Below are positions 44,853 through 54,975 of a DNA stretch of 64,000 bases, one piece after another. Numbering within the stretch: position 1 is the first letter of the stretch; each line of letters opens with the position of its first letter. The stretch covers positions 806,001-870,000 of the forward strand of contig REGP01000001.1 of the NCBI GenBank assembly GCA_004134995.1, given 5' to 3'. The position numbers were made by a program, and so were the translations under genes. The notes under the pieces are model-generated. The model had not been told where the DNA came from. It saw nothing but the letters and a program-made list of their open reading frames with translations, and did not search any database. The DNA comes from Oxalobacteraceae bacterium CAVE-383 (GTDB lineage: Bacteria > Pseudomonadota > Gammaproteobacteria > Burkholderiales > Burkholderiaceae_D).

Positions 44853-46424
44853 TTAGTTTGCAGGGCCGGCGCTGCGGCCGGCTTTATTCGAATCGAGGGC
44901 ATCATCGGCATTGCCATTGCGGGCCAGCGGCACGGTGGCGGAGGCAGGCACGGCATCGCCGACGCGCCAGCCGCCGCCGACGGCCTTGATCAGCGCAACG
45001 CTGGCCACCAGCTGGCGGCCGGCCAGTTGCACCGCGGTGCGCTGGGCGGCCAGCGAAGCGGCCTGGGTCGTGACGACGACCAGATAGGTGGCGGTGCCGG
45101 CGCGATACTGGCTCAGCGCCAGTCGTTCCGCCAGCTGCGCCGCTTCCACCGCCTGCGCCTGCACCACGCTTTCCTGGTCCAGCACGCGCAGGGTGGACAG
45201 ATTGTCTTCAACTTCCTGGAAGCCGCCGAGCACGGTCTGCTTGTATTGCGCGACCGAGGCGTCATAGGCCGCCACCGCCTGCGCGGTGCGCGCAGTGCGC
45301 AGGCCGCCGTCGAACAGCGTGCCGGCCAGCGCCGCGCCGAGCGACCAGACCCGGCTCGGGGTATCGAACATCTGGGCGAACGCCAGATTGCTGTAGCCGC
45401 CGCTGGCGCTCAGGGTCAGGGCAGGAAACAGCGCTGCCTTGGCCACGCCGATATTGGCATTGGCGGCCGCGGCCAGCCGTTCGGCGCTGGCGATGTCGGG
45501 ACGCCGTTCCAGCAGGTCGCTCGGCACGCCGGTCGGGATTTGCGGCAGCGTCGCCTGCAGCGGAGCCGGTGCGAAAGACAAGGTGAATGCCGCCGGCGAC
45601 TGGCCGGTCAGGATCGCGATCGCATGCTCCAGCTGATTGCGGGTCGCGTCCAGGTCGATCAGTTGCGCCTGCGCGGTCAGCAATTGGGTCTGCGCCTGCG
45701 CCACGTCCGAACGCAATGCCACGCCGGCCTTGTACTGATTGGTGGTCAATGCCAGCGAGCGGACATAGCCGGCCACCGTGCGCGCGTACAGTTCCTTGAG
45801 CAGATCGGTGACGCGCAATTGCAGATAATCCTGCGCCAGCGTGGCCTGGATGCTCAGGCGCGCCGCGGCCAGTTGGGCGATGCTGGCCTGGCTGCCGGCA
45901 TCGCCGGCTTCGACCGTGCGCCGCACCCGGCCCCAGACATCGGCTTCCCACGACGCGTTCAGGCCGACGGTATAGGTATCGGCCAGTTTCGGTCCGCTGG
46001 TATTGCTGTTGGTCTGCGCGCGCTGGGCGCCGGCCTGGTAGCCGATGGCCGGCCAGAATGAAGCGCGCGCGGCCTGGGCGGCGGCCTGCGCCTGGCGATA
46101 CTGGGCTTCGGCAAAGCGGATGTTCTGGTTGGCGGCGGCGGCCTGGTCCATCAGATCGTTCAGGATCGGATCGCCGTAGGCTTCCCACCAGCGATGATTG
46201 CTGTCGATCTGGCCCGGTTCGGCGGTTTTCCAGGGGCCTTGCTCTTTAAAGGCGGCCGGGACGTCGATTTTCGGACGGACATAATCCGGACCGACCGCGC
46301 AGCCCGACATGAGGAACGAAAGCGAAATGGTGGAGCAAATAACAGTCTTGCCAACAATCTTGCCAACTGTCTTGCGCGTGCCTGTGCGCGGGGGAGGTAG
46401 GGAAAGTGGATGATCTGGGTGCAT
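44853..46424 (-). CDS. NodT-family outer-membrane efflux lipoprotein (RND operon)
   Basis: A TolC-like channel of about 523 residues with a lipobox (FLMSGC) after a signal at ~20-42, then CAVGPDYVRP, the NodT-family opening. It holds two alpha-barrel repeats (SYSAR-type YLQLRVTDLL and the TYLVVVTTQAASLAAQRT stretch). The start is uncertain: ATG 46424 or the ATG of the open frame at 46541. It is the first gene of the OMF-adaptor-RND-regulator-kinase operon; a 137-nt gap upstream likely holds the promoter. Confidence 0.87.
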   Translation of the reverse strand: MHPDHPLSLPPPRTGTRKTVGKIVGKTVICSTISLSFLMSGCAVGPDYVRPKIDVPAAFKEQGPWKTAEPGQIDSNHRWWEAYGDPILNDLMDQAAAANQNIRFAEAQYRQAQAAAQAARASFWPAIGYQAGAQRAQTNSNTSGPKLADTYTVGLNASWEADVWGRVRRTVEAGDAGSQASIAQLAAARLSIQATLAQDYLQLRVTDLLKELYARTVAGYVRSLALTTNQYKAGVALRSDVAQAQTQLLTAQAQLIDLDATRNQLEHAIAILTGQSPAAFTLSFAPAPLQATLPQIPTGVPSDLLERRPDIASAERLAAAANANIGVAKAALFPALTLSASGGYSNLAFAQMFDTPSRVWSLGAALAGTLFDGGLRTARTAQAVAAYDASVAQYKQTVLGGFQEVEDNLSTLRVLDQESVVQAQAVEAAQLAERLALSQYRAGTATYLVVVTTQAASLAAQRTAVQLAGRQLVASVALIKAVGGGWRVGDAVPASATVPLARNGNADDALDSNKAGRSAGPAN

Positions 46425-46561
46425 TCGGGCTTGCTTCGGTCTGGCGGTCGATAAAAACGGGCCGGCCGCAGCCGTTCCGCATGGATTTCCGACCAAATGT
46501 ACCCCTGTGGACGCAACCGGATGCTGACGGAAATATGACAATTTTGTCAGTTTTCCAATAT

Positions 46562-48121
46562 TTACAACTGTGAATATTTTCCCTCAAGGCAATCTTTACA
46601 ATGCTGCCAGCCCAGCCCCAGGCTTTTTTGCAACGACACGAAGTCCTTGATCAGTTCAGCTTGCCCGGCAACGGCATTTTGCTGCGCCGCCAGGCCGCTG
46701 CGCTGGCTGTCGTAGCGATCGATCAGGCTGATTGCGCCGGCCTGGTAGCGCTGCTCGGCATAGGCCACGCTTTGCGCGGTCATGGTTTGCACTTTCATCA
46801 GGCTTTCCAGATTGGCGCGCTGATGGCCATAGCGCGACAGCGCCGTTTCGGCGTCTTTCAAGGCGTTCAGAACCGTGCTGCGATATTGCGCTTCTGCTTC
46901 GTCGTAACCGGCCTCGGCCTGCTTCACCGCTGAACGGTTGCGGCCGAAATCGAGAAAGTTCCAGCTCAGATAGGGCAGGCCGGCCCAGGTGAAACTGTCC
47001 TTGCGCAGCAGATGGGCCGGATCGGCGGCGCTGTAGCCGATATCGCCGATCAGCGTCAGCTTGGGAAACCGCGCCGCGACCTTGGTGCCGATCTGCGCAT
47101 TGCGCGAAGCCAGCTGGCGCTCGGCGGCGCGGATGTCGGGCCGCTGCCGGATCACATCGGCCGGATTGCCGATCGCCACCGTGGCCGGCAGCGAGGGCAG
47201 CGGACCGCCGCCGCGCAAGGCCGGATCGAGCGCGCCGGGTTCGCGCCCGGTGAGCACCGCCAGCGCGTCCAGCGCCGCGCCGATCTGCGCGTCGAGCGGA
47301 ATCAGCGTGGCCTGGGTGGTTTCAAGTTGCGTGCGCAGGCGTTCGATGTCGGCGTCGGAAGCCGCGCCGCGCGCCCGGCGCTGTTCGGACAGGGCCAGCA
47401 TCTTCTGTTCCAGATCGGCCGATTGCCGTTGCAACGCAAGCCGCAGTTGCAGATCGCGCAGATCGACATAGTTCTGCGCGACTTCGGCCGCCAGCGAGAC
47501 ATGGGCATCGTCCAGATTGGCCTGGCTGGCCTCGGCATCTGCCGAAGCGGCTTCCACCGCGCGTTTGACGCCGCCGAACAGATCGGCCTCCCAGGTCGCA
47601 TCGAAACCGATGTCGTACAGTTGCAGCGGTCCGCGTCCGCTGCTTTGGCTGCCGCCTTGGCCAGCCGAGCCGTTTTGCGCGCCGCCGGACGGTCCCAGCA
47701 GCGCCGAGGTATCCGGCGAACGCATGCGCAATGCCAGCGCGCGCGCCGATGCCTTCGGCAGCGCATTCCGCCGGCTCAATGCCAGGCCGGCGCGGGCCTG
47801 GCGCAAGCGCGCCTGTGCGATCCGGATGCCGGGCGATTTTTCCAATGCGGTTTCGATCAGGGCGTTCAACTGCGGATCGCCGAGGCTGTTCCACCAATCC
47901 GCGACGGCGGGCGCATCGCTGACGCCCTGCGGCGGCGCGCGGTTGAAATGCGCCGCCGATTTGGCATTCGGCGCGGCGTCGGGCGCGCCGCGATAGTCCG
48001 GCCCGACCACGCAGCCGTTGAGCGTCAATGCGGCCAGCGCCACCAAGGCCGCGCCGGCGGCCGGCGCGGCGGCTCGCAATCGAAGGAAGTGGAATTTGCA
48101 CATGTTCTGGTTGCGGCGCAT
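46562..48121 (-). CDS. NodT-family outer-membrane efflux lipoprotein (EmrAB operon)
   Basis: A 519-residue TolC-like protein with a signal peptide and lipobox (LTLNGC at ~34-39, then VVGPDYRG). A second channel gene next to another tripartite system; the two NodT proteins share family but not close sequence. The ATG at 48121 lies 4 nt after the MFS stop, so translation is coupled. It contains a Gly/Ser/Gln-rich loop near 130-150 (SAGQGGSQSSGRG). Confidence 0.87.
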   Translation of the reverse strand: MRRNQNMCKFHFLRLRAAAPAAGAALVALAALTLNGCVVGPDYRGAPDAAPNAKSAAHFNRAPPQGVSDAPAVADWWNSLGDPQLNALIETALEKSPGIRIAQARLRQARAGLALSRRNALPKASARALALRMRSPDTSALLGPSGGAQNGSAGQGGSQSSGRGPLQLYDIGFDATWEADLFGGVKRAVEAASADAEASQANLDDAHVSLAAEVAQNYVDLRDLQLRLALQRQSADLEQKMLALSEQRRARGAASDADIERLRTQLETTQATLIPLDAQIGAALDALAVLTGREPGALDPALRGGGPLPSLPATVAIGNPADVIRQRPDIRAAERQLASRNAQIGTKVAARFPKLTLIGDIGYSAADPAHLLRKDSFTWAGLPYLSWNFLDFGRNRSAVKQAEAGYDEAEAQYRSTVLNALKDAETALSRYGHQRANLESLMKVQTMTAQSVAYAEQRYQAGAISLIDRYDSQRSGLAAQQNAVAGQAELIKDFVSLQKSLGLGWQHCKDCLEGKYSQL

Positions 48122-48125
48122 GGCA

Positions 48126-49715
48126 TCAGTGGGCCATCATGCCGGCGCCCGGTTTCGGTTTTTTCAGGAAAAAGGTCAACGGAATGCAGCACAGCATGAC
48201 CACGCCCAGCGTATAAAACGCTTCGCCATAGGTGATCACGAATCCCTGCCGGACGGTCTGCAGCGCCAATTGGCCGGCCGACTGCAACTGCGCATAGGCC
48301 ATATCGCCGTGGCGCTGGAACAGATTGGCGGCGCCGCCGGCAATGCGTTCCTGCGTCGCCAGCGAATTGGCGGTGATCGCTTCGCGCAGGATCGACGTAT
48401 GCATGTTCGAGCGCCGGTCGATAAAGGTGCCGAGCAGGGCCAGGCCGATCGAGCCGCCGATATTGCGCGCCATGTTGTATAGGCCGGCGGCGTCGCCCGA
48501 TTCCTCGCTGGGGACGGCCGCCATCGAGGCCTGGTTCAGCGGCATCATGCAAAATACCAGGCCGAAGCCGCGCAGTATCTGCGACCAGGTAAAGTCCGGC
48601 CCGGTCGATTGCGCGGTGATTTCGATATTCAGCATGCAGCTGGCCGCGAAGCAGACCAGCCCCAGCATGACCAGCGAGCGCACGCTGAAACGCTGCAGCA
48701 GGCGCGGCAGGAACGGCATCATCAGGAATGCCGGCAAGCCCGACAGCAGCATCACGAAGCCGGACTGTTCGGCGTTGTAGCCGGCGATATTGCTCAGGAA
48801 CTGCGGCAGCAGATACAGCACGCTGTACAGGCTGGCGCCGACCACCACCACAATGAAAATGACGCTCGCATAATTCTTGTTCAGCAGCAGCCGCAATTTG
48901 ATGACCGGATCGGGATTGCGCCACTGCGCCACCGCCAGCAGCACGAAACCGGTTGCGGTCAGCACGCTGAGCACGCTGATATAAGTCGATTCGAACCAGC
49001 GTTCGCGCTGGCCTTCTTCCAGCACGATGGTCAGGCAACTGAGCCCGAGCGCCAGGCCGGCGATGCCGAGCCAGTCGGCGTTCAGGAACAGCGGCCAGCG
49101 CACACGTTCCTTTTCCAGTCCCATCAGCAGCAGGCCCATCAGGGCGGCGCAGACCGGCAGATTCAGGAAGAAGCACCAGGCCCAGCTGATGTTTTCGGCC
49201 AGCCAGCCGCCGATCACCGGCCCCAGCATCGGTCCCAGCAGGATGATGCTGCCGAATGCGGCCATGCCCACCGGCATCTGGTGCCTGGGCAGGCGGGTGG
49301 CGATGATGGTCTGGGCGGTCGGAATCAGGGCGCCGCCGGTGAAGCCCTGGCCGACGCGGCCGATGATCATCTGCGGCAGATTGTCCGCCAGGCCGCAGAT
49401 CATCGAAAAGATGATGAACAGGGCGGCGTTCGACAGCAGGAAATTGCGCAGTCCGAACACCCTTGTCAGCCACGCCGCCAGCGGGATCATCACGACCTCG
49501 GAAACCAGATAGCCGGTCGAGATCCAGGTGCCTTCGGTGCCGGTGGCGCCGATCTCGCCCTGAATTTGCGGCAGGGCGGTATTGGTGATCGAGATATCCA
49601 GCGTCGCCATCAGGGCGCCCAGCGCGCCGGCCGCCACCGCGATCCAGTCGTTGATGCTGGCGTCCGGCGCCTGGCCGGCGCCATTTTTTGTTTCATTGTC
49701 AGTGCGGCCGTTCAT
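48126..49715 (-). CDS. DHA2-family MFS multidrug exporter (EmrB-like)
   Basis: A 529-residue inner-membrane transporter with 14 predicted segments. Motif A-like LTRVFGLRNFLL and motif C (GPMLGPVIGGWLAENISWAW) are visible, as is the N-terminal TLDISITNTALPQIQGE of the DHA2 family. It exports hydrophobic drugs or organic acids through HlyD and the NodT channel. ATG 49715 overlaps the HlyD gene by 17 nt; the longer open frame to 50018 is antisense-like low-complexity sequence. Confidence 0.92.
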   Translation of the reverse strand: MNGRTDNETKNGAGQAPDASINDWIAVAAGALGALMATLDISITNTALPQIQGEIGATGTEGTWISTGYLVSEVVMIPLAAWLTRVFGLRNFLLSNAALFIIFSMICGLADNLPQMIIGRVGQGFTGGALIPTAQTIIATRLPRHQMPVGMAAFGSIILLGPMLGPVIGGWLAENISWAWCFFLNLPVCAALMGLLLMGLEKERVRWPLFLNADWLGIAGLALGLSCLTIVLEEGQRERWFESTYISVLSVLTATGFVLLAVAQWRNPDPVIKLRLLLNKNYASVIFIVVVVGASLYSVLYLLPQFLSNIAGYNAEQSGFVMLLSGLPAFLMMPFLPRLLQRFSVRSLVMLGLVCFAASCMLNIEITAQSTGPDFTWSQILRGFGLVFCMMPLNQASMAAVPSEESGDAAGLYNMARNIGGSIGLALLGTFIDRRSNMHTSILREAITANSLATQERIAGGAANLFQRHGDMAYAQLQSAGQLALQTVRQGFVITYGEAFYTLGVVMLCCIPLTFFLKKPKPGAGMMAH

Positions 49716-50958
49716 CGGATTTTCCGGAATCTTGATTGTCGATGCGCTCACTGTTCTGCCGTTCTTCGCGCTTGATGCGTTGCATCTCGTCCTTGCCGCC
49801 GCGCGTGTCGACTTCCACCGTGACCGACAGCCCCGGCAGCAGCAGGTCGCGGGTCTGGCGGGTGGCGTCAATGGCGATGCGCACCGGCACCCGCTGCACG
49901 ATCTTGGTAAAGTTGCCGGTCGCGTTTTCGGGCGGCAGCAAGGCGAACTGGGAGCCGGTGCCGGGCGCGAAGCTTTCCACCCGGCCATGCAGATCGACGC
50001 CCGACAGCGCATCGACATGAATCGTCGCCGGCTGCCCGGCGCGCATCAGCCCGACCTGGGTTTCCTTGAAGTTGGCGACCAGATAGATGGCCTGTACCGG
50101 CACGATCGACATCATGCGCGTGCCCGGCTGCACGAACTGGCCCACGCGCACCGATTTGTCGCCGACGCTGCCGTCGATGGCGCTGCTGATGACGGTGTCC
50201 TGGGCATCGATATTGGATTGTGTGGCGCCGGCCCGCGCCGATTCCAGTTGCGCTTCGGCCTGCCTGGTCTGGGCCGCGGTGGCCACGATCTGCTGTTCGG
50301 CCGAGCGCACCGCGGCAACCGCCTGCTGCAGCGAAGAGTGCGCCTGCGCCTGTTCGTTCTTGAGCTGCGCCACATGTTCGGGCGCATCGGCCCCGCTGGC
50401 GGCCAGCGGCGCATAGCGCTGCACTTCGATATCCGCGTGCGCGGCGTTGCTCTGCGCCGCGGCCAGTTGCGCCCGGGCCTGCAGCAATGCCGACTGCTGC
50501 TGCGCCGCCTGCGCATTGGCGCGGGCGATATCGGCCTGGCGGCTGTCGATATTGGCGCGCGCCGCATCCAGCGCGGCCTGGTATTGGCGGGCGTCCAGCG
50601 CCACCAGCGGCTGGCCGGCCTTGACCGCCTGATTGTCGGCCACATAGACCTTGCTGACATAGCCGCCCACCTTCGGCGCCACCACCACCGTATCGGCTTT
50701 CAAATAGGCGTCGTTGGTCGATTGAAGATAGCGGCCGGTCAGCCACCAGCGGATGAAAAACAATATGCCCAACACCAGCAGCACGATGCCGGCGATCAGG
50801 AGGATGCGTTTGATCCTGCGTTTTTTGGCCGGGTCGGGTTGCCGCGCCGGTTTTTCCTGCCTGTTTCTTTCGCCGTTTTTTTCGACGTCCTTTCCACCGT
50901 TTTGCCGGCCAGTCTCATTGACGGAGGCGTCGCTTGCCTCTTCTGTGTTTTCTGTCAT
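49699..50958 (-). CDS. HlyD/EmrA-family membrane fusion protein
   Basis: A 419-residue adaptor with a highly charged ~45-residue cytoplasmic N-terminus, one TM segment (RILLIAGIVLLVLGILFFIRWWL), biotinyl-lipoyl halves (LKADTVVVAPKVGGYVSKV and VGQFVQPGTRMMSIV) and an Ala/Gln-rich coiled coil at ~125-225. The ATG at 50958 is preferred (GAAAG upstream). First gene of the EmrAB-NodT operon. Confidence 0.9.
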   Translation of the reverse strand: MTENTEEASDASVNETGRQNGGKDVEKNGERNRQEKPARQPDPAKKRRIKRILLIAGIVLLVLGILFFIRWWLTGRYLQSTNDAYLKADTVVVAPKVGGYVSKVYVADNQAVKAGQPLVALDARQYQAALDAARANIDSRQADIARANAQAAQQQSALLQARAQLAAAQSNAAHADIEVQRYAPLAASGADAPEHVAQLKNEQAQAHSSLQQAVAAVRSAEQQIVATAAQTRQAEAQLESARAGATQSNIDAQDTVISSAIDGSVGDKSVRVGQFVQPGTRMMSIVPVQAIYLVANFKETQVGLMRAGQPATIHVDALSGVDLHGRVESFAPGTGSQFALLPPENATGNFTKIVQRVPVRIAIDATRQTRDLLLPGLSVTVEVDTRGGKDEMQRIKREERQNSERIDNQDSGKSDERPH

Positions 50959-50978
50959 TGCAACTTTCCGATGGATAA

Positions 50979-52331
50979 TCAATAAGGACTGTCGACGGCA
51001 CCCTTGCGGCCGGCGCCGCTTTTGACGACATCCTTGCGCACCGCGGCAACGGTTTCCGCCGACACCGGCGCGGCGCTGTTGCCCCATGCATTGCGGATGT
51101 AATTGACCAGGGCCGCGGTGTCGTCATCATTCAGTTTCCAGCCGAAGGCCGGCATCGCAAGTCCGGTCGGCTTGCTGTGCGGATCGGCCATTTGCCCGCC
51201 GGCCAGCACAATCTGGATCGCGGTATCGGCCTTGGCCGCCTGCACCGAAGCACTGCCTTTGAGAGACGGGAAAGCGCGCGTCTGGCCCTGGCCGCCCGCC
51301 ATGTGGCAGCCCATGCAATTGTCGACATACAGGCCGCGTCCGCGCGCCAGTTCGGCCTGCGGGATATTGCTTGGGGGAGGCGTTGCAGGTGTCGTTGCAG
51401 GGGTTGTCGTTGCAGGATTTGTCGTTGCAGCGGCAGCCGTCCGCGGCGTCTTGTCGTTCGGCAGATCCTGCAGATAAACCGCCATTGCCTGCAGATCGGC
51501 GTCGCTCAGATATTGCGTGGAGTCCATGATGACGTCGCGCATCGGACCGGAGGCGGCCGCCTTGCCGTTGGCGCCGGTCTTGAGATACTCGACGATTTCC
51601 CGAGCGCTCCAGCCGCCGATGCCGTTGCGAAGATCGCGCGACAGGCCCGGCGCGAACCAGGAATCGCCGGCATCGCCGCCCTGCAGATCCTTACCGTTCT
51701 CGACCGCGCCGAACAGGTTCTTGCCGGCATGGCAGGCGGCGCAATGGCCGGCGCCTTCGATCAGATAGGCGCCGCGGTTCCATTCGGCCGATTTGGCCGG
51801 ATCGGCCTGGTATTGCCCCGGCTGGAAAAACAGCAGTTTCCAGCCGCTGCCCGCCAGCCGCCAGTTCAGCGGCCAGATCAGCCTGTTCGGCCGGTTTTGC
51901 TGCCGCGCCGGCGGCACGGTATCGAGATACGCCTTGATCGCATCCACGTCGGCGCGGCTGAGTTTGGTATACCAGGGGAAGGGAAACGCCGGATAGAGCG
52001 CCTTGCCGTCGCGTCCCGCGCCGTCGTGCATGGCGCGGTAAAAATCGTCGCCGCTCCACTTGCCGATGCCGGTCTCCGGGTCCGGGGTAATGTTCGGCGT
52101 ATAGATCGTGCCGAAGGGCGTGGCCAGCGGAAAGCCGCCGGCCAGATCGGCGCCGCCCCTGACCGTATGGCAGGCCGCGCAATCGCCGGCCCTGGCCAGA
52201 TAACGGCCGCGCTCGATCTGGCTGAAACGCATCCCCTGCGCCATCGCGGTAGCCGGGCCCGACAACGCAATGACAAGGCTTGCCAGCAATAGGGCCTGCA
52301 TTTTCCGGACGGGAATCATGAGGGCAGCCAT
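50979..52331 (-). CDS. Triheme cytochrome c subunit of a GMC dehydrogenase
   Basis: A 450-residue periplasmic/membrane-associated cytochrome with three CxxCH sites: Cys51-His55, Cys197-His201 and Cys339-His343. Family: adehydrogenase cytochrome subunit (alcohol, gluconate 2-dehydrogenase, FAD-GDH beta). A signal peptide precedes AQGMRF near 33. A Thr/Pro-rich linker (~300-320) separates the third heme domain. It passes electrons from the flavoprotein to ubiquinone or the oxidase. It lies 3 nt after the flavoprotein gene. Confidence 0.92.
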   Translation of the reverse strand: MAALMIPVRKMQALLLASLVIALSGPATAMAQGMRFSQIERGRYLARAGDCAACHTVRGGADLAGGFPLATPFGTIYTPNITPDPETGIGKWSGDDFYRAMHDGAGRDGKALYPAFPFPWYTKLSRADVDAIKAYLDTVPPARQQNRPNRLIWPLNWRLAGSGWKLLFFQPGQYQADPAKSAEWNRGAYLIEGAGHCAACHAGKNLFGAVENGKDLQGGDAGDSWFAPGLSRDLRNGIGGWSAREIVEYLKTGANGKAAASGPMRDVIMDSTQYLSDADLQAMAVYLQDLPNDKTPRTAAAATTNPATTTPATTPATPPPSNIPQAELARGRGLYVDNCMGCHMAGGQGQTRAFPSLKGSASVQAAKADTAIQIVLAGGQMADPHSKPTGLAMPAFGWKLNDDDTAALVNYIRNAWGNSAAPVSAETVAAVRKDVVKSGAGRKGAVDSPY

Positions 52332-52334
52332 CGC

Positions 52335-54098
52335 CTACGCCTGCACCAGCGGGCCGGGATCGGCAAGATACCGGGTACGGATGGCATGCGCCGCCCAATA
52401 CGTCAATGCGGCGACGGTGCCGGTGGGGTTATAGCCGGCGTTCTGCGGAAAGACGCTGGACCCCATCACGAATACATTGTGCACATCCCAGCATTGCAGA
52501 TAGCGGTTCACGACGCTGGTGCGCGGATCGCTGCCCATGACGGCGCCGCCGGTATTGTGCGTGGTCTGGTAGGGGACGATCGAATAATGGCCTTCGCGCC
52601 GATTGATCTTGACCGAGCGCGGCCCCATGGCCTTGGCGATCAGGAGCGCCTTGTCGGTCAGGAAATTCGACATGTCGTGCTCGTTTTGACTGAAATCGAA
52701 GGTCATGCGCAGCAGCGGGTTGCCGTATATATCGCGATAGGTCGGATCCAGGTCGAGATAGGCGCCGCGATAGCTCATGACGCCGCCGTGCGTTGCAATC
52801 GAGGCGCTTTTCAGATAGTTCTCGGCCAGCGCCTTTTTCCAGCCGGCGCCCCATTTCGGCGTACCGTCCGGCAGCTGATGCTGCAGGATCGGCCGGCCGC
52901 CGGTATTCCACAAGGCAATATAGCCGCCGCCGATAAAGCCATGCGGACCGTGATCGAAATTGTCGCCGTTGAACTCGTCGATGCATTGGCCCAGCGCGCC
53001 GGCGCCCATGAACGGATTCATGATCTCGTCGACAAAGACGTCGACCGAGGACGTGATCTGGTAAGCGTAATTGCGGCCGGTCACGCCGGTATTGCTTTGC
53101 GGATCGTAAGGCTTGCCGATTTTGGAGAGCAGCAGCAAATGCACATTGTGCTGGGCGAAAGCGCAGAGGATCACCAATTGCGCGGGCTGGCTGAATTCGC
53201 GTCCCTCCAGATCGATGTAGGTGACGCCGCTGGCGCGTTTTCCGGACGGATCCAGGTCGACCCGGGTGACGTTGCAGCCGGTGCGATACGAAAAATTTTC
53301 CTTCTTCAACAGTACCGGCAGGATCGTGGTCTGCGGCGACGCCTTTGAATAATTGCCGCAGCCGAACCATTCGCAATAGCCGCAGTAGGTGCATTGGCCC
53401 ATCTGCACGCCGAGCGGATTCAGATAAGGCCGCGATGTATTGGCGGCCGGGGCGGGGAAAGGATTGAAACCGGCTTCGCGCGCCGCCTTGTCGAATTTCA
53501 GCGTGCCCAGGCTGCGTTCCAGCGGCGGCAATGGATAGTCGCGCGAACGCGCGCCCTCGAAAGGATTGCCGCCGGGCTGGATTTTGCCGCCGATATTGCC
53601 GGCCGTGCCCGAGATGCCGCACAGGTATTCGAACTTGTCGTAGTACGGCTCCAGTTCTTCGTAAGTGACGCCCCAGTCCTGGATCGTCATGTCGGCCGGA
53701 ATGAATTTCTTGCCGTAGCGTTGTTCGACGGTGCTGCGCAAGGTGAAATCGGATGGCAGAAAGCGCCAGGTCTGGCCGTTCCAATGCACGCCGCCGCCGC
53801 CCACCCCGGCGCCGGGCAGGAACGAGCCCAGATGCCGCATCGGCAACGCGGTCTGGCCGGCGTTATTCCGGAAGGTCAGGGTTTCGCGCGCTGAATTCTG
53901 GAACATGTCCTGGCGCACGGCATAACGCAATTCGTCCTGGATGCGCGTGGTGGCCAGATCGGGCACGGTGCGCCGGTCGCCGCCGCGTTCGAGCGCCAGC
54001 ACTTCAAGGCCGGCATCCGTGAGTTCCTGCGCCATGATGGACGCGGTCCAGCCGAAACCGACCAGCACCACATCCACCGATTTGAGCCTTGTCGCCAT
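52335..54098 (-). CDS. GMC oxidoreductase, gluconate 2-dehydrogenase-like flavoprotein
   Basis: A 587-residue FAD enzyme with a degenerate Rossmann motif (VVLVGFGWTASIMA at 10-23), GAGVGGGGVHWNGQTWR near 100, four close cysteines (Cys236, 239, 242, 247) that could hold an iron-sulfur cluster, and the C-terminal active-site region HNTGGAVMGSDP and NPTGTVAAL. It is the catalytic subunit of a membrane-bound polyol/sugar-acid dehydrogenase, with subunit 3 upstream and the cytochrome downstream. The substrate (gluconate, sorbitol, 2-ketogluconate) is not decided. Confidence 0.88.
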   Translation of the reverse strand: MATRLKSVDVVLVGFGWTASIMAQELTDAGLEVLALERGGDRRTVPDLATTRIQDELRYAVRQDMFQNSARETLTFRNNAGQTALPMRHLGSFLPGAGVGGGGVHWNGQTWRFLPSDFTLRSTVEQRYGKKFIPADMTIQDWGVTYEELEPYYDKFEYLCGISGTAGNIGGKIQPGGNPFEGARSRDYPLPPLERSLGTLKFDKAAREAGFNPFPAPAANTSRPYLNPLGVQMGQCTYCGYCEWFGCGNYSKASPQTTILPVLLKKENFSYRTGCNVTRVDLDPSGKRASGVTYIDLEGREFSQPAQLVILCAFAQHNVHLLLLSKIGKPYDPQSNTGVTGRNYAYQITSSVDVFVDEIMNPFMGAGALGQCIDEFNGDNFDHGPHGFIGGGYIALWNTGGRPILQHQLPDGTPKWGAGWKKALAENYLKSASIATHGGVMSYRGAYLDLDPTYRDIYGNPLLRMTFDFSQNEHDMSNFLTDKALLIAKAMGPRSVKINRREGHYSIVPYQTTHNTGGAVMGSDPRTSVVNRYLQCWDVHNVFVMGSSVFPQNAGYNPTGTVAALTYWAAHAIRTRYLADPGPLVQA

Positions 54099-54125
54099 GT
54101 TTGTCCTCTGTTTTATCCTTTGCGC

Positions 54126-54854
54126 TTATGCAGTCGCTGGGCTTGCCTGGTCCGGATCGCCCAGGATGCGCGTGCCGTCCCGGCCCAGCAGGCCGGTCAC
54201 CGGCTCCGCATAGCGCTGTCCGTAGCGCTTGATGTCTTCGACATAGTTGTAGCGCGGACCGGGGAAGCCGATCAGCTTCCAGCCCGCGAACGCGCGATTG
54301 CCGCCATACATGGGGTCGGCCAGAAACCCTTCCTGGGTGTTTTGCCAAAGCATGGCGAAGAAGGCGGCGGACGGCAGCGTTGCCAGTGCGATGTCGCCGC
54401 TTTCCAGGCCGTGCAGTACGTTGTCCTGCTGCTCGGCGGGCAGGGCGTGAAACGGCTGTTTCAGGGTGCGCCGGCAATAGTCGTCGATATCGCGGATGGC
54501 CTGGCGATACAGCTGGGCCGGCGTGTAGGAAAGCTGGTAGCTCTGTTCGGGCGTGCCGGTTTGCCATGGCCCTTGCATATACCAGGTCTCGGCCGCGCCG
54601 AAGGGGCCGGCCAGTTGCCGTTCGATAAAAAAAGGCACCGCGGCGGCAATCGCGCCGGCGCTGTCGTCGCTATCCGGAATCAGCCTGGCCGTGGCGGCAT
54701 GGATGAAATTGCGTTCGTCGCCGGTAAAGAATGCCGGCGGGGAACCGTTTTGCGTCGTGGACGGCAATCGGCGCGAGCACGCGAGTAGTGCGCCGCCGGC
54801 CGGCAGCAACAGGCCAATTTGCAGGATTCGTCGGCGGCGCGAAAAAAAATTCAT
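54126..54854 (-). CDS. Gluconate 2-dehydrogenase subunit 3 family protein
   Basis: A 242-residue small subunit with an N-terminal Tat-like signal (SRRRRILQIGLLLPAGGALLAC; a lipobox-like LLAC is at 23-26). The body has FFTGDERNFIHAATARLIP and GWKLIGFPGPRYNY. It probably carries the signal for the signal-less flavoprotein encoded 27 nt downstream. First gene of the three-subunit dehydrogenase operon. Confidence 0.87.
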   Translation of the reverse strand: MNFFSRRRRILQIGLLLPAGGALLACSRRLPSTTQNGSPPAFFTGDERNFIHAATARLIPDSDDSAGAIAAAVPFFIERQLAGPFGAAETWYMQGPWQTGTPEQSYQLSYTPAQLYRQAIRDIDDYCRRTLKQPFHALPAEQQDNVLHGLESGDIALATLPSAAFFAMLWQNTQEGFLADPMYGGNRAFAGWKLIGFPGPRYNYVEDIKRYGQRYAEPVTGLLGRDGTRILGDPDQASPATA

Positions 54855-54975
54855 GGCGGTAAAAGGACCAGATACGAACTTGAAATAAAAGACAGGGATT
54901 CGGGAAATCGGTTCAAATGCCGGTTTGCCGGACCGGTTTCTTTACGTTTCTTTACCGATGAATTTGGCCACCCAT

